Shown here piece by piece: positions 56,723 to 64,000 of a DNA stretch of 64,000 bases (the first letter of the stretch is position 1; the number at the start of each line of letters is the position of its first letter). A program made the translations under genes and the position numbers. Where the stretch lies: assembly GCF_003627815.1 (NCBI RefSeq), contig NZ_CP032698.1, positions 5,394,001 through 5,458,000 of the forward strand. Direction: 5' to 3'. The stretch is from Streptomyces hundungensis. GTDB lineage: Bacteria; Actinomycetota; Actinomycetes; Streptomycetales; Streptomycetaceae. The notes beneath the pieces are model-generated. The model ran no database searches. It saw nothing but the letters and a program-made list of their open reading frames with translations, and was not told where the DNA came from.

Positions 56723-58098
56723 GGTGGGCGCTGGTCAAGGTGTGCCTGGCCGTCACCGTCATGGTCGTGGTCGCCTTCGCGGTCCCGCTCGGCCTGGTCA
56801 TCAAGGAGATGGCCCGCGACCGCGCGTTCTCCAACGCCGAGCGGCAGGCCGCCGCGATCGGCCCCACCCTGTCCATCACCACCGGCCGCGACGCCCTGGA
56901 ACGGGCCGTCGCCTCCACCCAGTCCGGCGCCGAGGGGCGGATGGCCGTGCACGTCCCGGCGGACCCGGCCGTGCCGGGCAGCGCGCCGGTGGAGATCGGA
57001 CGCCGACGCGCCTCCGACGAGGACCTCGACACGACCCGGAAGGTCATCAAAGCCTCCATCTCCGACGTCTCGGGCGGCTCCACCCTGCTCCAGCCGACCG
57101 CGCTGAGCTCCGGCCAGATCGCGATCGTCGAGGTCTTCGTGCCGGAGGCCGAGGTCACCAACGGCGTCGCGACGGCCTGGCTGGTCCTGGCGGGGGTCGG
57201 CATCGGGCTGATCATCGGCTCCGTGGCCGTCGCCGACCGTCTGGGCGTACGCATGGTCCGCCCGGCCCAGCGGCTCGCGGGCGCGGCACAGGACCTGGGC
57301 GAGGGCAAGCTCGGGGCCCGGGTCCCCGAGGAGGGGCCGACCGAACTGCGCCGAGCGGCCGCCGCGTTCAACTCCATGGCCGACCAGGTCGTCCAACTCC
57401 TCGCCAATGAGCGGGAGTTGGCGGCCGACCTCTCGCACCGGCTGCGTACGCCGCTGACCGTGCTCCGCCTCAACACGGCCTCCCTCGGGGACGGCCCCGC
57501 GGCCGACCAGACCCGGGCGGCGGTCGAGCAACTGGAGCGCGAGGTCGACACGATCATCCGCACCGCGCGCGAGGCCAAGCCCAAGACCCAGCCCGCAGGG
57601 CCGGGCGCGGGGTGCGACGCCTGCGAGGTCATCCGGGAACGGATGGAGTTCTGGTCGGCGCTCGCCGAGGACCAGGGCCGCGAGGTCCGGCTCGCCGGAG
57701 TCGACCGGCCGGTCCGCATCCCGGTGGCCCGGGCCGACCTCGTGGCCGTGCTCGACGCGCTGCTCGGCAACGTGTTCCGGCACACGCCGGAGGGGACGGC
57801 GTTCTCGGTGGACGTCCACAACGGGGAGGACGCGGTGATCGTCCTCGTCTCCGACGCGGGGCCGGGCATCTCCGACCCCCGGGCGGCGCTGGCGCGGGGC
57901 AACAGCGGGGGGCGTCCCGGGTCCACGGGGCTCGGCCTGGACATCGTGCGGCGGGTCGCGGAGTCGACGGGCGGGGACGTTCGGATCGGGCACTCGGTGC
58001 TGGGCGGCACGGAGGTCCGCCTCTGGATCGGCCTCGGCCGCGCGACCCCACCCCGCCGAAGCCACCGCCTCCGCCCCCGCCGCCCCACCCCGGCCTAG
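56719..58098 (+). CDS. Sensor histidine kinase
   Basis: 459 residues. TM1 (about 5-27), extracellular domain (about 28-150), TM2 (about 152-172), HAMP (about 175-228), H-box DLSHRLRTPLTVLR with His240, and HATPase: N-box LLGNVFRHTP, G1 SDAGPGISD, G2 GSTGLGLDIV. Cognate kinase of the coupled OmpR regulator. The signal is unknown; the extracellular part has no recognised ligand-binding fold. Ends in a Pro/Arg-rich tail before the next repeat locus. Confidence 0.93.
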   Translation: MRWALVKVCLAVTVMVVVAFAVPLGLVIKEMARDRAFSNAERQAAAIGPTLSITTGRDALERAVASTQSGAEGRMAVHVPADPAVPGSAPVEIGRRRASDEDLDTTRKVIKASISDVSGGSTLLQPTALSSGQIAIVEVFVPEAEVTNGVATAWLVLAGVGIGLIIGSVAVADRLGVRMVRPAQRLAGAAQDLGEGKLGARVPEEGPTELRRAAAAFNSMADQVVQLLANERELAADLSHRLRTPLTVLRLNTASLGDGPAADQTRAAVEQLEREVDTIIRTAREAKPKTQPAGPGAGCDACEVIRERMEFWSALAEDQGREVRLAGVDRPVRIPVARADLVAVLDALLGNVFRHTPEGTAFSVDVHNGEDAVIVLVSDAGPGISDPRAALARGNSGGRPGSTGLGLDIVRRVAESTGGDVRIGHSVLGGTEVRLWIGLGRATPPRRSHRLRPRRPTPA

Positions 58099-58114
58099 CC
58101 ACGCCCCCCCTCGG

Positions 58115-58475
58115 CGCGGGGTACGCAGTACCCCGCGCCCCCAAACCCCCTCGATCCTGCGGCCCGTGGCGGCTTTTGCGCAGTTCCCCGCGCCCCCAAG
58201 AAACCCGTTTTCGTCTGCGGACCGTGGATGGCTGGTCGCGCAGTTCCCCGCGCCCCTAACTACTCGGTGCTGGCCGGCACCTCAGCCTGTCCGGCGATTG
58301 AGGACGAGCGCCCTTTAGGCGCGAACGGGGTCTGGGGCGGAGCCCCAGGGGCTCAGCTGGTTCAACCCGCTGCACGGGCGGTGGGTGGGCGAACGCGTCG
58401 GGGTCTGGGGCGGAGCCCCAGGGGCCGAACCTTTCAACCCGCTGCACGGGCGGGTGGGTGGGCAAACGCCCGGGG
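58115..58475. repeat. Composite interspersed repeat, locus 5
   Basis: Here the modules run in the orientation of locus 1: diverged and complete cores GCGCAGTTCCCCGCGCCCC (about 58180 and 58239), the CTACTCGGTGCTGG module, CGGCGATTGAGGACGAGCGC, and two hairpins CTGGGGC-GGA-GCCCCAG. Each hairpin is followed by a CAACCCGCTGCACGGGCGG unit. No CDS seen between the kinase and the chitinase. Confidence 0.88.
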
Positions 58476-58488
58476 CCAGGGTGGGAGT

Positions 58489-58520
58489 GGCTTAACCTGC
58501 TCCGATCGCATCCTTAAGCC
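58489..58520. promoter_or_regulatory. Inverted repeat upstream of the CBM2-GH18 gene
   Basis: GGCTTAA at 58489-58495 and TTAAGCC at 58514-58520, 18-bp spacer, flanked by GGGTGGG/CCACCCT. It lies about 115 bp before the start. No DasR-type TCTAG site is seen here, so this chitinase may be controlled differently from the one at 38.5 kb. Confidence 0.45.
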
Positions 58521-58633
58521 CACCCTAAGATCCCCAACCCCCGCCCGGGAAGGGCAATTTGTCCAACCCCCCGCCGCTAGCGTGCACCCCGCACCCCCGA
58601 AACACCCCCCCGCAACGCAGAGGCAGGCACGGC

Positions 58634-60130
58634 ATGGGCAGCAGAACGCACCGGCGCAGGGCGAGCGCCAAGACCAAGGCGATCGGCGCGGTGGTCGCCG
58701 CCGCGATCGTCGGCGGCGCGGCCTTCGCGCTCACCGGCACCGCACAGGCCGCCTCGGTCGGCGCCGCGTACACCAGGACCAGTAGCTGGACCGGTGGTTA
58801 CACCGGGCAGTACGTCATCACCAACGACTCCGGCAAGACGCTCCCCGACTGGACCCTGGAGTTCGACCTCCCCGCCGGCACCACCCTCTCCTCCCTCTGG
58901 AACGGCGACCAGAGCGTCAAGGGCTCGCACGTCACCGTCAAGCCCCCGAGCTGGGCCAAGGAAGGCCTCGCCCCCGGAGCCTCGGTGACCGTCGGCTTCG
59001 TCACCTCCACGAGCGCCACCTCCACGAGCGGCACCGCAGGCGACCCCACGGGTTGTCTCATCAACCAGGAGAAGTGCTCCGTCGACACCGGCGCCACCCC
59101 CGAGCCCAGCGGCCGCCCCACCGGACAGCCCACCCCCAAGCCCTCGCAGCCGGCCGGCACCAAGCCCACCGCCCAGCCGTCGAAGCCCGCCACCGCGATA
59201 CCCACCCCGAGCAAGCCCGCAGGCGGCGGCACCGCGAGCGGGGCCCGGTTCGCGCCGTACGTCGACACCTCGCTCTACCCGGCGTACGACATCCTCGGCA
59301 CCGCCGAGAAGACCGGCGTCAAGGAGTTCACCCTCGCCTTCATCACCTCCGGCGGCGGCTGCACCCCGCTCTGGGGCGGCGTCACCGACCTGGCGAACGA
59401 CAAGGTGGCCGCAGGGATCGGCGCGCTGCGCGCCAAGGGCGGCGACGCCCGGGTCTCCTTCGGCGGCGCCTCCGGCTCCGAGCTCGGCCTCGTCTGCAAG
59501 AGCGCCGATGAGCTCGCCGCCGCGTACGGCAAGGTCATCGACGCGTACAAGCTCACCAAGGTGGACTTCGACATCGAGGGCGCCGCGCTGCCGGACACCG
59601 CCGCCAACGCCCGTCGCGCCCAGGCCATCGCCAAGCTCCAGGCCTCCCACCCCGGCCTCGACGTGTCCTTCACGCTGCCGGTGATGCCGGAGGGCCTGAC
59701 CCAGCCCGGGGTGGACCTCGTCGCCGACGCCAAGAAGAACGGCGTCAAGGTGTCCGCCGTCAACATCATGGCGATGGACTACGGGCCCTCCTACAGCGGC
59801 GACATGGGGGGTTACGCGATCCAGGCCGCCACGGCAACCCAGGCCCAGATCAAGGGAGTTCTGGGTCTGAGCGACGCCGCCGCGTGGGCCGCCGTCGCCG
59901 TCACGCCGATGATCGGCGTCAATGACGTCAACGTCGAGAAGTTCACGGTCGCCGACGCCACCGAGCTCGTGGACTTCGCCAAGTCCAAGGGGATCGGCAG
60001 GCTCTCCATGTGGTCCGCCGCCCGCGACCAGCAGTGCCCGGGCGGCGCCAAGAACTCCGCCGACCCCACCTGCTCCTCGATCACCCAGGCCCCGCTCGCC
60101 TTCACCACGGCCTTCGGCGCCTACAAGTAG
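58634..60130 (+). CDS. CBM2-GH18 chitinase
   Basis: 498 residues. Signal peptide (1-40, TGTAQAA), CBM2 (about 41-128, YTRTSSWTGGYTGQYVITN, FDLPAGTTLSSLWNG, LAPGASVTVGF), a Pro/Thr/Lys linker (150-200), and a GH18 barrel (about 205-498) with RVSFGGASG and the catalytic VDFDIEGAAL (Glu315). The short DFDIEG form is typical of the Streptomyces chitinase C-like/DUF-type GH18 group rather than DGxDxDWE. Secreted, acting on chitin or related polymer; CBM2 binds crystalline surfaces. Start at ATG 58634 gives a clean signal peptide. Confidence 0.92.
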   Translation: MGSRTHRRRASAKTKAIGAVVAAAIVGGAAFALTGTAQAASVGAAYTRTSSWTGGYTGQYVITNDSGKTLPDWTLEFDLPAGTTLSSLWNGDQSVKGSHVTVKPPSWAKEGLAPGASVTVGFVTSTSATSTSGTAGDPTGCLINQEKCSVDTGATPEPSGRPTGQPTPKPSQPAGTKPTAQPSKPATAIPTPSKPAGGGTASGARFAPYVDTSLYPAYDILGTAEKTGVKEFTLAFITSGGGCTPLWGGVTDLANDKVAAGIGALRAKGGDARVSFGGASGSELGLVCKSADELAAAYGKVIDAYKLTKVDFDIEGAALPDTAANARRAQAIAKLQASHPGLDVSFTLPVMPEGLTQPGVDLVADAKKNGVKVSAVNIMAMDYGPSYSGDMGGYAIQAATATQAQIKGVLGLSDAAAWAAVAVTPMIGVNDVNVEKFTVADATELVDFAKSKGIGRLSMWSAARDQQCPGGAKNSADPTCSSITQAPLAFTTAFGAYK

Positions 60131-60291
60131 CGGTACGAGCAGCCCCGTACGCGTGGACGGGAGTACGCGCGGGCCGCGCGCAAGCCCGCGTCCCGGCCGG
60201 GCACACCCCCACCCCGGCCGGGACGCGCCCAGCGTCCAGCACCCAACGCCCCCCGCGCAGCACACAGCGCCCAGCACGACGCGTCCAGCAC

Positions 60292-60456
60292 TCAGCGCCC
60301 GGACGTCCTCCCGAGGGCCCGCGCCACCAGCGCCAGTACGCCGGTCGCGATCGCCACCCCCACCACCACGTCCCATCCGATCACCCCGAACAGCGCGAGC
60401 ACGCACACCAGCGGCAGTGTGATCAGCACGAACGGCAACAGCGAGTACCGGCCCAT
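60292..60456 (-). CDS. Small two-helix membrane protein
   Basis: 54 residues with two hydrophobic helices (LLPFVLITLPLVCVLALFGVIG and VVVGVAIATGVLALVARAL) and a basic tail. GGGGAGGAAG lies just before the ATG, which overlaps the regulator stop (ATGA). It is real by coding pattern and coupling. Function unknown; possibly an effector or membrane partner of the MerR protein. Confidence 0.75.
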   Translation of the reverse strand: MGRYSLLPFVLITLPLVCVLALFGVIGWDVVVGVAIATGVLALVARALGRTSGR

Positions 60457-61220
60457 CACTTCCTCCCCTTCCGGGCCTCGTCCAGATAGTCCGCGAGGTC
60501 GTCCCACTGGCCCGGCCGCGCCGACGTGTCGCCGGAGAGTGCCGCCGGGTCCTCGCGCCAGGCGGAGCGTACGCCGGTCGAGAGCGTCCGGTCGCCGCCG
60601 CCGAACAGTGCGCCCAGCTCGTCCATCCGGGCCACCAGCCCCCGGACGCGCGGATCGCTCGGCGCGACGCCCGATCGCCTCAACTCCTCGGCCCGCCGGT
60701 ACAGTTCGGGCCATTCGACCTCCAGGAAGTAGTGCGCCGCCGGGCCGACGGCCGCACTGTGGGCGCCCAGTGCCTGGAGCTGGTCGTCGTCGAGGTGGCG
60801 GCGCAGGGCCTGGTCGGCGCCGGGGCTCGCGGCGCCCGTGGCGCGCAGCGCGTCGATGAGCGCCGAGGTCGTCGGCGCCGAGCCGTCCGCCGCCTGCTCC
60901 TCGATGCGTACGAGCCGGTCCCGCAGGTTCGTCAGCGCCGTGAGCTGGGCCTCGACGCTCTCGCGGTGGTCGCGCAGGACCCGGGTCGGGTCGACCCCCG
61001 AGTCCAGGCAGACCGCGATGGTGTCGAGGCCGAGGCCCAGGCTGCGCAGGGCGAGGACCTGATACAGCCGCTCGATGTCGTGGCCGGTGTACTCGCGGTG
61101 CCCGCCGGCGGTGCGGCGGGACGGCGAGAGCAGCCCGATGGTGTCCCAGTGGTGCAGGGTGCGGACGGTGAGCCCGCACGCCTGCGCCAGGGGACCCACC
61201 TTCCACGTGGATTCGCTCAT
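60456..61220 (-). CDS. MerR family regulator, TipA-like with effector domain
   Basis: 254 residues. N-terminal MerR HTH (about 5-75: WKVGPLAQACGLTVRTLHHWDTIGLLSPSRRTAGGHREY), a coiled-coil dimerisation helix (about 80-115), and a C-terminal alpha-helical domain (about 130-245) in the position of the TipAS antibiotic-binding domain (ALGAHSAAVGPAAHYF, ELYRRAEELRRSG). TipA-type proteins bind drug-like molecules and activate their own promoter; a matching promoter lies upstream. An in-frame ATG at 61235 is a possible earlier start. Coupled to the small membrane protein downstream. Confidence 0.88.
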   Translation of the reverse strand: MSESTWKVGPLAQACGLTVRTLHHWDTIGLLSPSRRTAGGHREYTGHDIERLYQVLALRSLGLGLDTIAVCLDSGVDPTRVLRDHRESVEAQLTALTNLRDRLVRIEEQAADGSAPTTSALIDALRATGAASPGADQALRRHLDDDQLQALGAHSAAVGPAAHYFLEVEWPELYRRAEELRRSGVAPSDPRVRGLVARMDELGALFGGGDRTLSTGVRSAWREDPAALSGDTSARPGQWDDLADYLDEARKGRK

Positions 61221-61235
61221 GGAGCCACTGTGCAT

Positions 61236-61258
61236 CCTCACGCCGCGTGAGGTTCAAG
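61236..61258 (-). promoter_or_regulatory. TipA-like MerR promoter/operator
   Basis: On the minus strand, TTGAAC is followed by the dyad CCTCACG-CGG-CGTGAGG (61252-61236). This closely follows the known tipA promoter, where a -35 TTG is followed by a CCTCACGT...CGTGAGG dyad lying in the long MerR spacer. The start codon is only 16-38 bp away, so the message may have a very short or no leader. Confidence 0.7.
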
Positions 61259-61340
61259 CCCCCGGCCCCACCGTCCCCGGCCCCCCGTCCCCACCGTTCC
61301 CGGCCCCCGCCCCGGCCCCCCCGTCCCCGCCCGCCGCGTC
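61259..61340. repeat. C-rich (minus-strand G-rich) tract
   Basis: About 80 bp made of CCCC/CCCCC runs (G-runs on the minus strand, the coding strand of both neighbours), between the GH1 stop and the MerR promoter. Many closely spaced G-runs could fold as a G-quadruplex in the transcript of the GH1 operon; there is no conventional hairpin terminator here. Confidence 0.7.
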
Positions 61341-61347
61341 GGCCCGG

Positions 61348-62751
61348 TCACACCTCGGGCAGCTCGCCCGTCCGGGCCAGCTCCGCGTACCAGTGGGCGC
61401 TGGACTTCGGGGTGCGGGCCAGCGTCTCGTAGTCCACGTACACCGCGCCGAACCGCTTGCCGTACCCGTACGACCACTCGAAGTTGTCCATCAGGGACCA
61501 CAGGTAGTAGCCCCGCACATCGGCGCCCGCCTCCATCGCCCGGCGCACCGTCGCGAGGTGGTCGTACAGATAGCGGATGCGGTCCGGGTCGTGCACCGAG
61601 CCGTCGGGGCCCGGCTTGTCGTCGTAGGCCGCGCCGTTCTCGGTGACCAGGAGCGGCAGTCCGGGCACCTCCTTGGTGTAGCGAAGCAGCAGGTCGTACA
61701 GGCCCGACGCGTCGATGGTCCAGCCCATCGCGGTGCGCTCGCCCGGCGGCTGGTGGAAGGCGACCGACTCGGCGCCCGGCCAGGGCGAATGGGCGCTCGC
61801 GCCGTGCCCGTCGGCGCGGGCCGCGCCGGAACCGGCTGCACCCGCCGACACCAGGGAGGTCGTGTAGTAGTTGAGGCCGAGCGCGTCGAGCGGCTGGTGG
61901 ATGGCGCGCAGGTCGCCGTCCCGCACGAAGGACCAGTCGGTGACGGACGCAGTGTCCGCGAACAGTCTGCTCGGGTACGCCCCGTGCAGCATCGGCCCGT
62001 GGAAGACGCCGTTGGCCAGGTCGTCGATCCGGCGGACCGCCTCCAGGTCGGCCGGGTCCTGTGAACGGGGCCTGATGACGGCCGAGTTGAGGCTGACCGC
62101 GATCTGGTTGCGCGCGGGCATCGCGGAGCGCAGGGCCGATGTCGCGAGTCCGTGCGCCAGGTTGAGGTGGTGGGCGGCGCTCAGGGAGGCGGCCGGCTCG
62201 GTGCGCCCCGGCGCGTGCACCCCGGAGGCATACCCCAAGAAGGCGCTGCACCAGGGCTCGTTGAGGGTGGTCCACCGCTCCACCCGGTCGCCGAGCGCGG
62301 CCCCGACGAGCGTGGCGTACTCGGCGAAGCGCAGCGCGGTGTCGCGGGCCGGCCAGCCGCCGGCGTCCTCCAGGTCCTGCGGCAGGTCCCAGTGGTAGAG
62401 GGTGAGCGCGGGCGTGATGTTGTGGTCGAGCAGCTCGTCGACCAGACGCCGGTAGAAGTCGAGCCCGAGCTGGACGGCGGGCCCGCGCCCGGTGGGCTGC
62501 ACCCGTGACCACGACACGGAGAAGCGGTACGAGGTGATGCCGAGCTCCGCCATCAGCGCGACGTCCTCGCGCATCCGGTGGTAGTGGTCCACCGCGCGGT
62601 CGCCGGTGTCGCCGTCGGCGGTGCGGCCCGGGGTGTGGCTGAAGGTGTCCCAGATCGAGGGGGTGCGGCCGTCCTCGGCCGTCGCCCCCTCGATCTGGTA
62701 GGCGGAGGTGGCGGCGCCCCAGAGGAACCCGGGCGGAAAGCGGTCGGACAT
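61348..62751 (-). CDS. bglC: GH1 beta-glucosidase (cellobiose operon)
   Basis: 467 residues, cytoplasmic (no signal). GH1 motifs: [15 protein letters not shown], catalytic acid in [26 protein letters not shown], nucleophile in [12 protein letters not shown], and [25 protein letters not shown]. Hydrolyses imported cellobiose to glucose. Located right after cebG, matching the cebEFG-bglC order known in Streptomyces. The terminal CebF/CebG and this gene would be induced by cellobiose through CebR; no CebR box is in the window. Confidence 0.93.
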   Translation of the reverse strand: MSDRFPPGFLWGAATSAYQIEGATAEDGRTPSIWDTFSHTPGRTADGDTGDRAVDHYHRMREDVALMAELGITSYRFSVSWSRVQPTGRGPAVQLGLDFYRRLVDELLDHNITPALTLYHWDLPQDLEDAGGWPARDTALRFAEYATLVGAALGDRVERWTTLNEPWCSAFLGYASGVHAPGRTEPAASLSAAHHLNLAHGLATSALRSAMPARNQIAVSLNSAVIRPRSQDPADLEAVRRIDDLANGVFHGPMLHGAYPSRLFADTASVTDWSFVRDGDLRAIHQPLDALGLNYYTTSLVSAGAAGSGAARADGHGASAHSPWPGAESVAFHQPPGERTAMGWTIDASGLYDLLLRYTKEVPGLPLLVTENGAAYDDKPGPDGSVHDPDRIRYLYDHLATVRRAMEAGADVRGYYLWSLMDNFEWSYGYGKRFGAVYVDYETLARTPKSSAHWYAELARTGELPEV

Positions 62752-62787
62752 ACGACACTCCCAACGTGCGGAGGAATAGGGGGGATT

Positions 62788-62804
62788 GGGCGAGCCGCTC
62801 GCCC
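62788..62804 (-). terminator. Small hairpin between cebG and bglC
   Basis: GGGCGAG-CCG-CTCGCCC, 7-bp stem in the 64-bp gap. Without a U-tract it more likely tunes relative expression or mRNA stability than terminates. Confidence 0.5.
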
Positions 62805-62815
62805 TTGTGGCTCGC

Positions 62816-63658
62816 TCAGCCCTTGACCGCGCCCTGCATGATGCCGCCCACGATCTGCCGGCCGAACAGGACGAACGCGAGCAGCAGCGGCAGCGTGCCG
62901 AGCAGGGCGCCGGCCATGATGACCGACTGGTCGGGGATGTAGCCGCGGCCGAGACCGGTGAGGGCCACCTGGACGGTGGGGCTGCCGTTCTGGGTCAGCG
63001 CGATGATCGGCCAGAAGAAGTCGTTCCAGGCCATCACGAAGGTCAGCATCCCGAGCACCGCCATCGCGGGCCGGGCCACGGGGAACACGATGTGCCACAC
63101 CACCCGCCAGCTGCTCGCCCCGTCCACCCGGGCGGCCTCGACCAGCTCGGTGGGCAGCGCCTCCACGAGGTACTGCCGCATGAAGAACACCCCGAACGCG
63201 CTGACCAGGGTGGGCAGGATGACGGCCTGGAGCTGATCGGTCCAGGACAGTTTGGCCACCATCATGTACAGCGGTACGACGCTGAGCTGCGGCGGCACCA
63301 TCATCGTGCCGATCACCAGGACCAGCAGCAGGTTCTTGAAGCGGAAGCGCAGCTTGGCGAAGGCGAAGCCGGCCAGGGTGGAGAAGAACACCGTGCCCGC
63401 CGCGATGGAACCGGCCACGATCGTGGTGTTGAGCAGGGCCGTGCCCATGTTGGCGTCGGTCCAGGCGATCTGGAGGTTCTTGAACAGGTTCCCGCCGAAC
63501 CAGAACGGCGGGGGCGTCTGGGCGAGCCGGGTGTTGGTGCGGGAGGCCGCGATCGCCGTCCAGATGAGCGGGAACAGCGATCCCGCGGTGAACACGATCA
63601 GTACCGCATAGGTGAGGCGGCCGCCGTACATCTGGCGGCCGGCGCGCTGGGCCCTCAA
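62816..63658 (-). CDS. cebG: Carbohydrate ABC transporter permease (CebG-like)
   Basis: 280 residues, six helices, MalG-type family: [16 protein letters not shown], and the EAA coupling loop [26 protein letters not shown]. With CebF forms the cellobiose/cellotriose channel; the ATPase is usually the shared MsiK encoded elsewhere. TTG start overlaps the cebF stop (TTGA) with GGGGGAG upstream. Confidence 0.9.
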   Translation of the reverse strand: MRAQRAGRQMYGGRLTYAVLIVFTAGSLFPLIWTAIAASRTNTRLAQTPPPFWFGGNLFKNLQIAWTDANMGTALLNTTIVAGSIAAGTVFFSTLAGFAFAKLRFRFKNLLLVLVIGTMMVPPQLSVVPLYMMVAKLSWTDQLQAVILPTLVSAFGVFFMRQYLVEALPTELVEAARVDGASSWRVVWHIVFPVARPAMAVLGMLTFVMAWNDFFWPIIALTQNGSPTVQVALTGLGRGYIPDQSVIMAGALLGTLPLLLAFVLFGRQIVGGIMQGAVKG

Positions 63659-64000
63659 CTCGTCTCCCCCTTACGCAAGGCGCGGGAGACGAGCCAGTTC
63701 ACCGCGCCGATGAGGAGCAGGATCAGGAACATCGCCCACGCGATCGCCGAGGCCCGGCCCAGGTGCAGATTCACCCAGCCCTGTTCGTACAGGTAGAGGC
63801 CGAGCGTCTGGAACTGGTGGTCCGAGCCGCCGGTGGCACCCGCGGCGCCGTTGAACAGGAGCGGCTCACCGAACAGTTGGGTCGCCCCGATGGTGGAGAC
63901 GACCGTGGTGAACAGGATCGTCGGCCGCAGCGCGGGGATCGTCACATGGCGGAACTGCTGCCAGCGCGAGGCGCCGTCCAGGGCCGCCGACTCGTACAGA
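63655..64000 (-). CDS. cebF: Carbohydrate ABC transporter permease (CebF-like), C-terminal part
   Basis: The frame runs off the end of the window, so only the last ~115 residues are seen: an EAA loop YESAALDGASRWQQFRHVTIPALRP, two or three helices (LGRASAIAWAMFLILLLIGAVNWLVS) and a KGETS end. MalF-type permease, partner of the gene downstream. The binding protein CebE should lie just outside. Confidence 0.88.
   Translation of the reverse strand, partial: LYESAALDGASRWQQFRHVTIPALRPTILFTTVVSTIGATQLFGEPLLFNGAAGATGGSDHQFQTLGLYLYEQGWVNLHLGRASAIAWAMFLILLLIGAVNWLVSRALRKGETS

Noticed and set aside
58634..60130. Inactive GH18 because it lacks DGxDxDWE
   Set aside because: The shorter FDIEG form still has the catalytic Glu and is known in active GH18 subgroups.
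61348..64000. CebR operator in the ceb locus
   Set aside because: No TGGGAGCGCTCCCA-like site is present in this part; it would lie before cebE, outside the window.
1..64000. Secondary-metabolite gene cluster
   Set aside because: No polyketide or peptide synthetase, terpene cyclase, lanthipeptide or siderophore genes; the LLM enzyme, amidase and MFS genes are isolated.

Overview
The window reads as a piece of a Streptomyces chromosome. GC content is very high with strong third-position GC in every gene, GTG and TTG starts and GTGA/ATGA overlaps are common, and there are three tRNA-Lys(CUU) genes. The gene families are also typical: ROK, GntR, IclR, HxlR and TipA-type MerR regulators, a class F sortase, GH18 chitinases with CBM2 and CBM5/12, an AA10 monooxygenase, a GH6 enzyme and a ceb/bglC cellobiose locus. 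I saw no phage, plasmid, CRISPR array or polyketide/peptide assembly line. One IS5-type insertion sequence is present.

Layout. 0-7.2 kb: end of a sodium:solute symporter, a divergent MFS/HxlR pair, a DUF6412-like plus YidC pair behind five 35-bp repeats, a fumarylacetoacetate-hydrolase-family enzyme, and an LPDTG-anchored surface protein. 7.2-11.2 kb: UPF0303 protein and Gfo/Idh oxidoreductase divergent from a ROK regulator, then an LAETG surface protein. 11.2-18.3 kb: an aminoethylphosphonate-type operon made of a frameshifted GntR regulator, FAD oxidoreductase (with a TTA codon), phosphonatase-like hydrolase and a four-gene ABC importer. 18.4-25.9 kb: HAD-IIA phosphatase, secreted protein plus class F sortase, GH6 lipoprotein, tRNA-Lys, cell-wall hydrolase, SPFH-like membrane protein, and a chitin-active AA10 enzyme behind a DasR-type site. 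25.9-27.5 kb: intergenic repeats interrupted by an 857-bp IS. 27.5-38.1 kb: SGNH esterase, MFS exporter with a strong palindromic operator, truncated haemoglobin, tRNA-Lys, IclR regulator, an ehuBCDA-type transporter with an amidase, and an LLM flavoenzyme. 38.5-45.4 kb: GH18 chitinase behind paired DasR-type sites, a PAS-GGDEF-EAL protein, an M6-type metalloprotease, tRNA-Lys, and a CDS whose stop codon lies inside that tRNA. 45.6-50.6 kb: a tightly overlapping operon of a Cas4/AddB-like Fe-S nuclease, a 529-residue protein of unknown family and an SF1 helicase, below a PAP2 gene. 50.8-64 kb: histidine phosphatase, HTH-TPR regulator, methyltransferase, two-component system, CBM2-GH18 chitinase, TipA-like regulator, and bglC-cebG-cebF running off the end.

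How it works together. Much of the window serves scavenging of polymers and small nutrients: chitin (two GH18 enzymes, AA10, DasR-type sites), cellulose/cellobiose (GH6, ceb transporter, GH1), phosphonate, and ectoine-like compatible solutes. Cell-envelope genes (sortase, LPDTG/LAETG proteins, peptidoglycan hydrolase, YidC) form a second theme.

The most unusual items are the three-gene nuclease-helicase operon, a composite interspersed repeat family at five intergenic loci (one copy split by the IS), a phosphonate operon with no PhnW-type transaminase, and the CDS/tRNA overlap.
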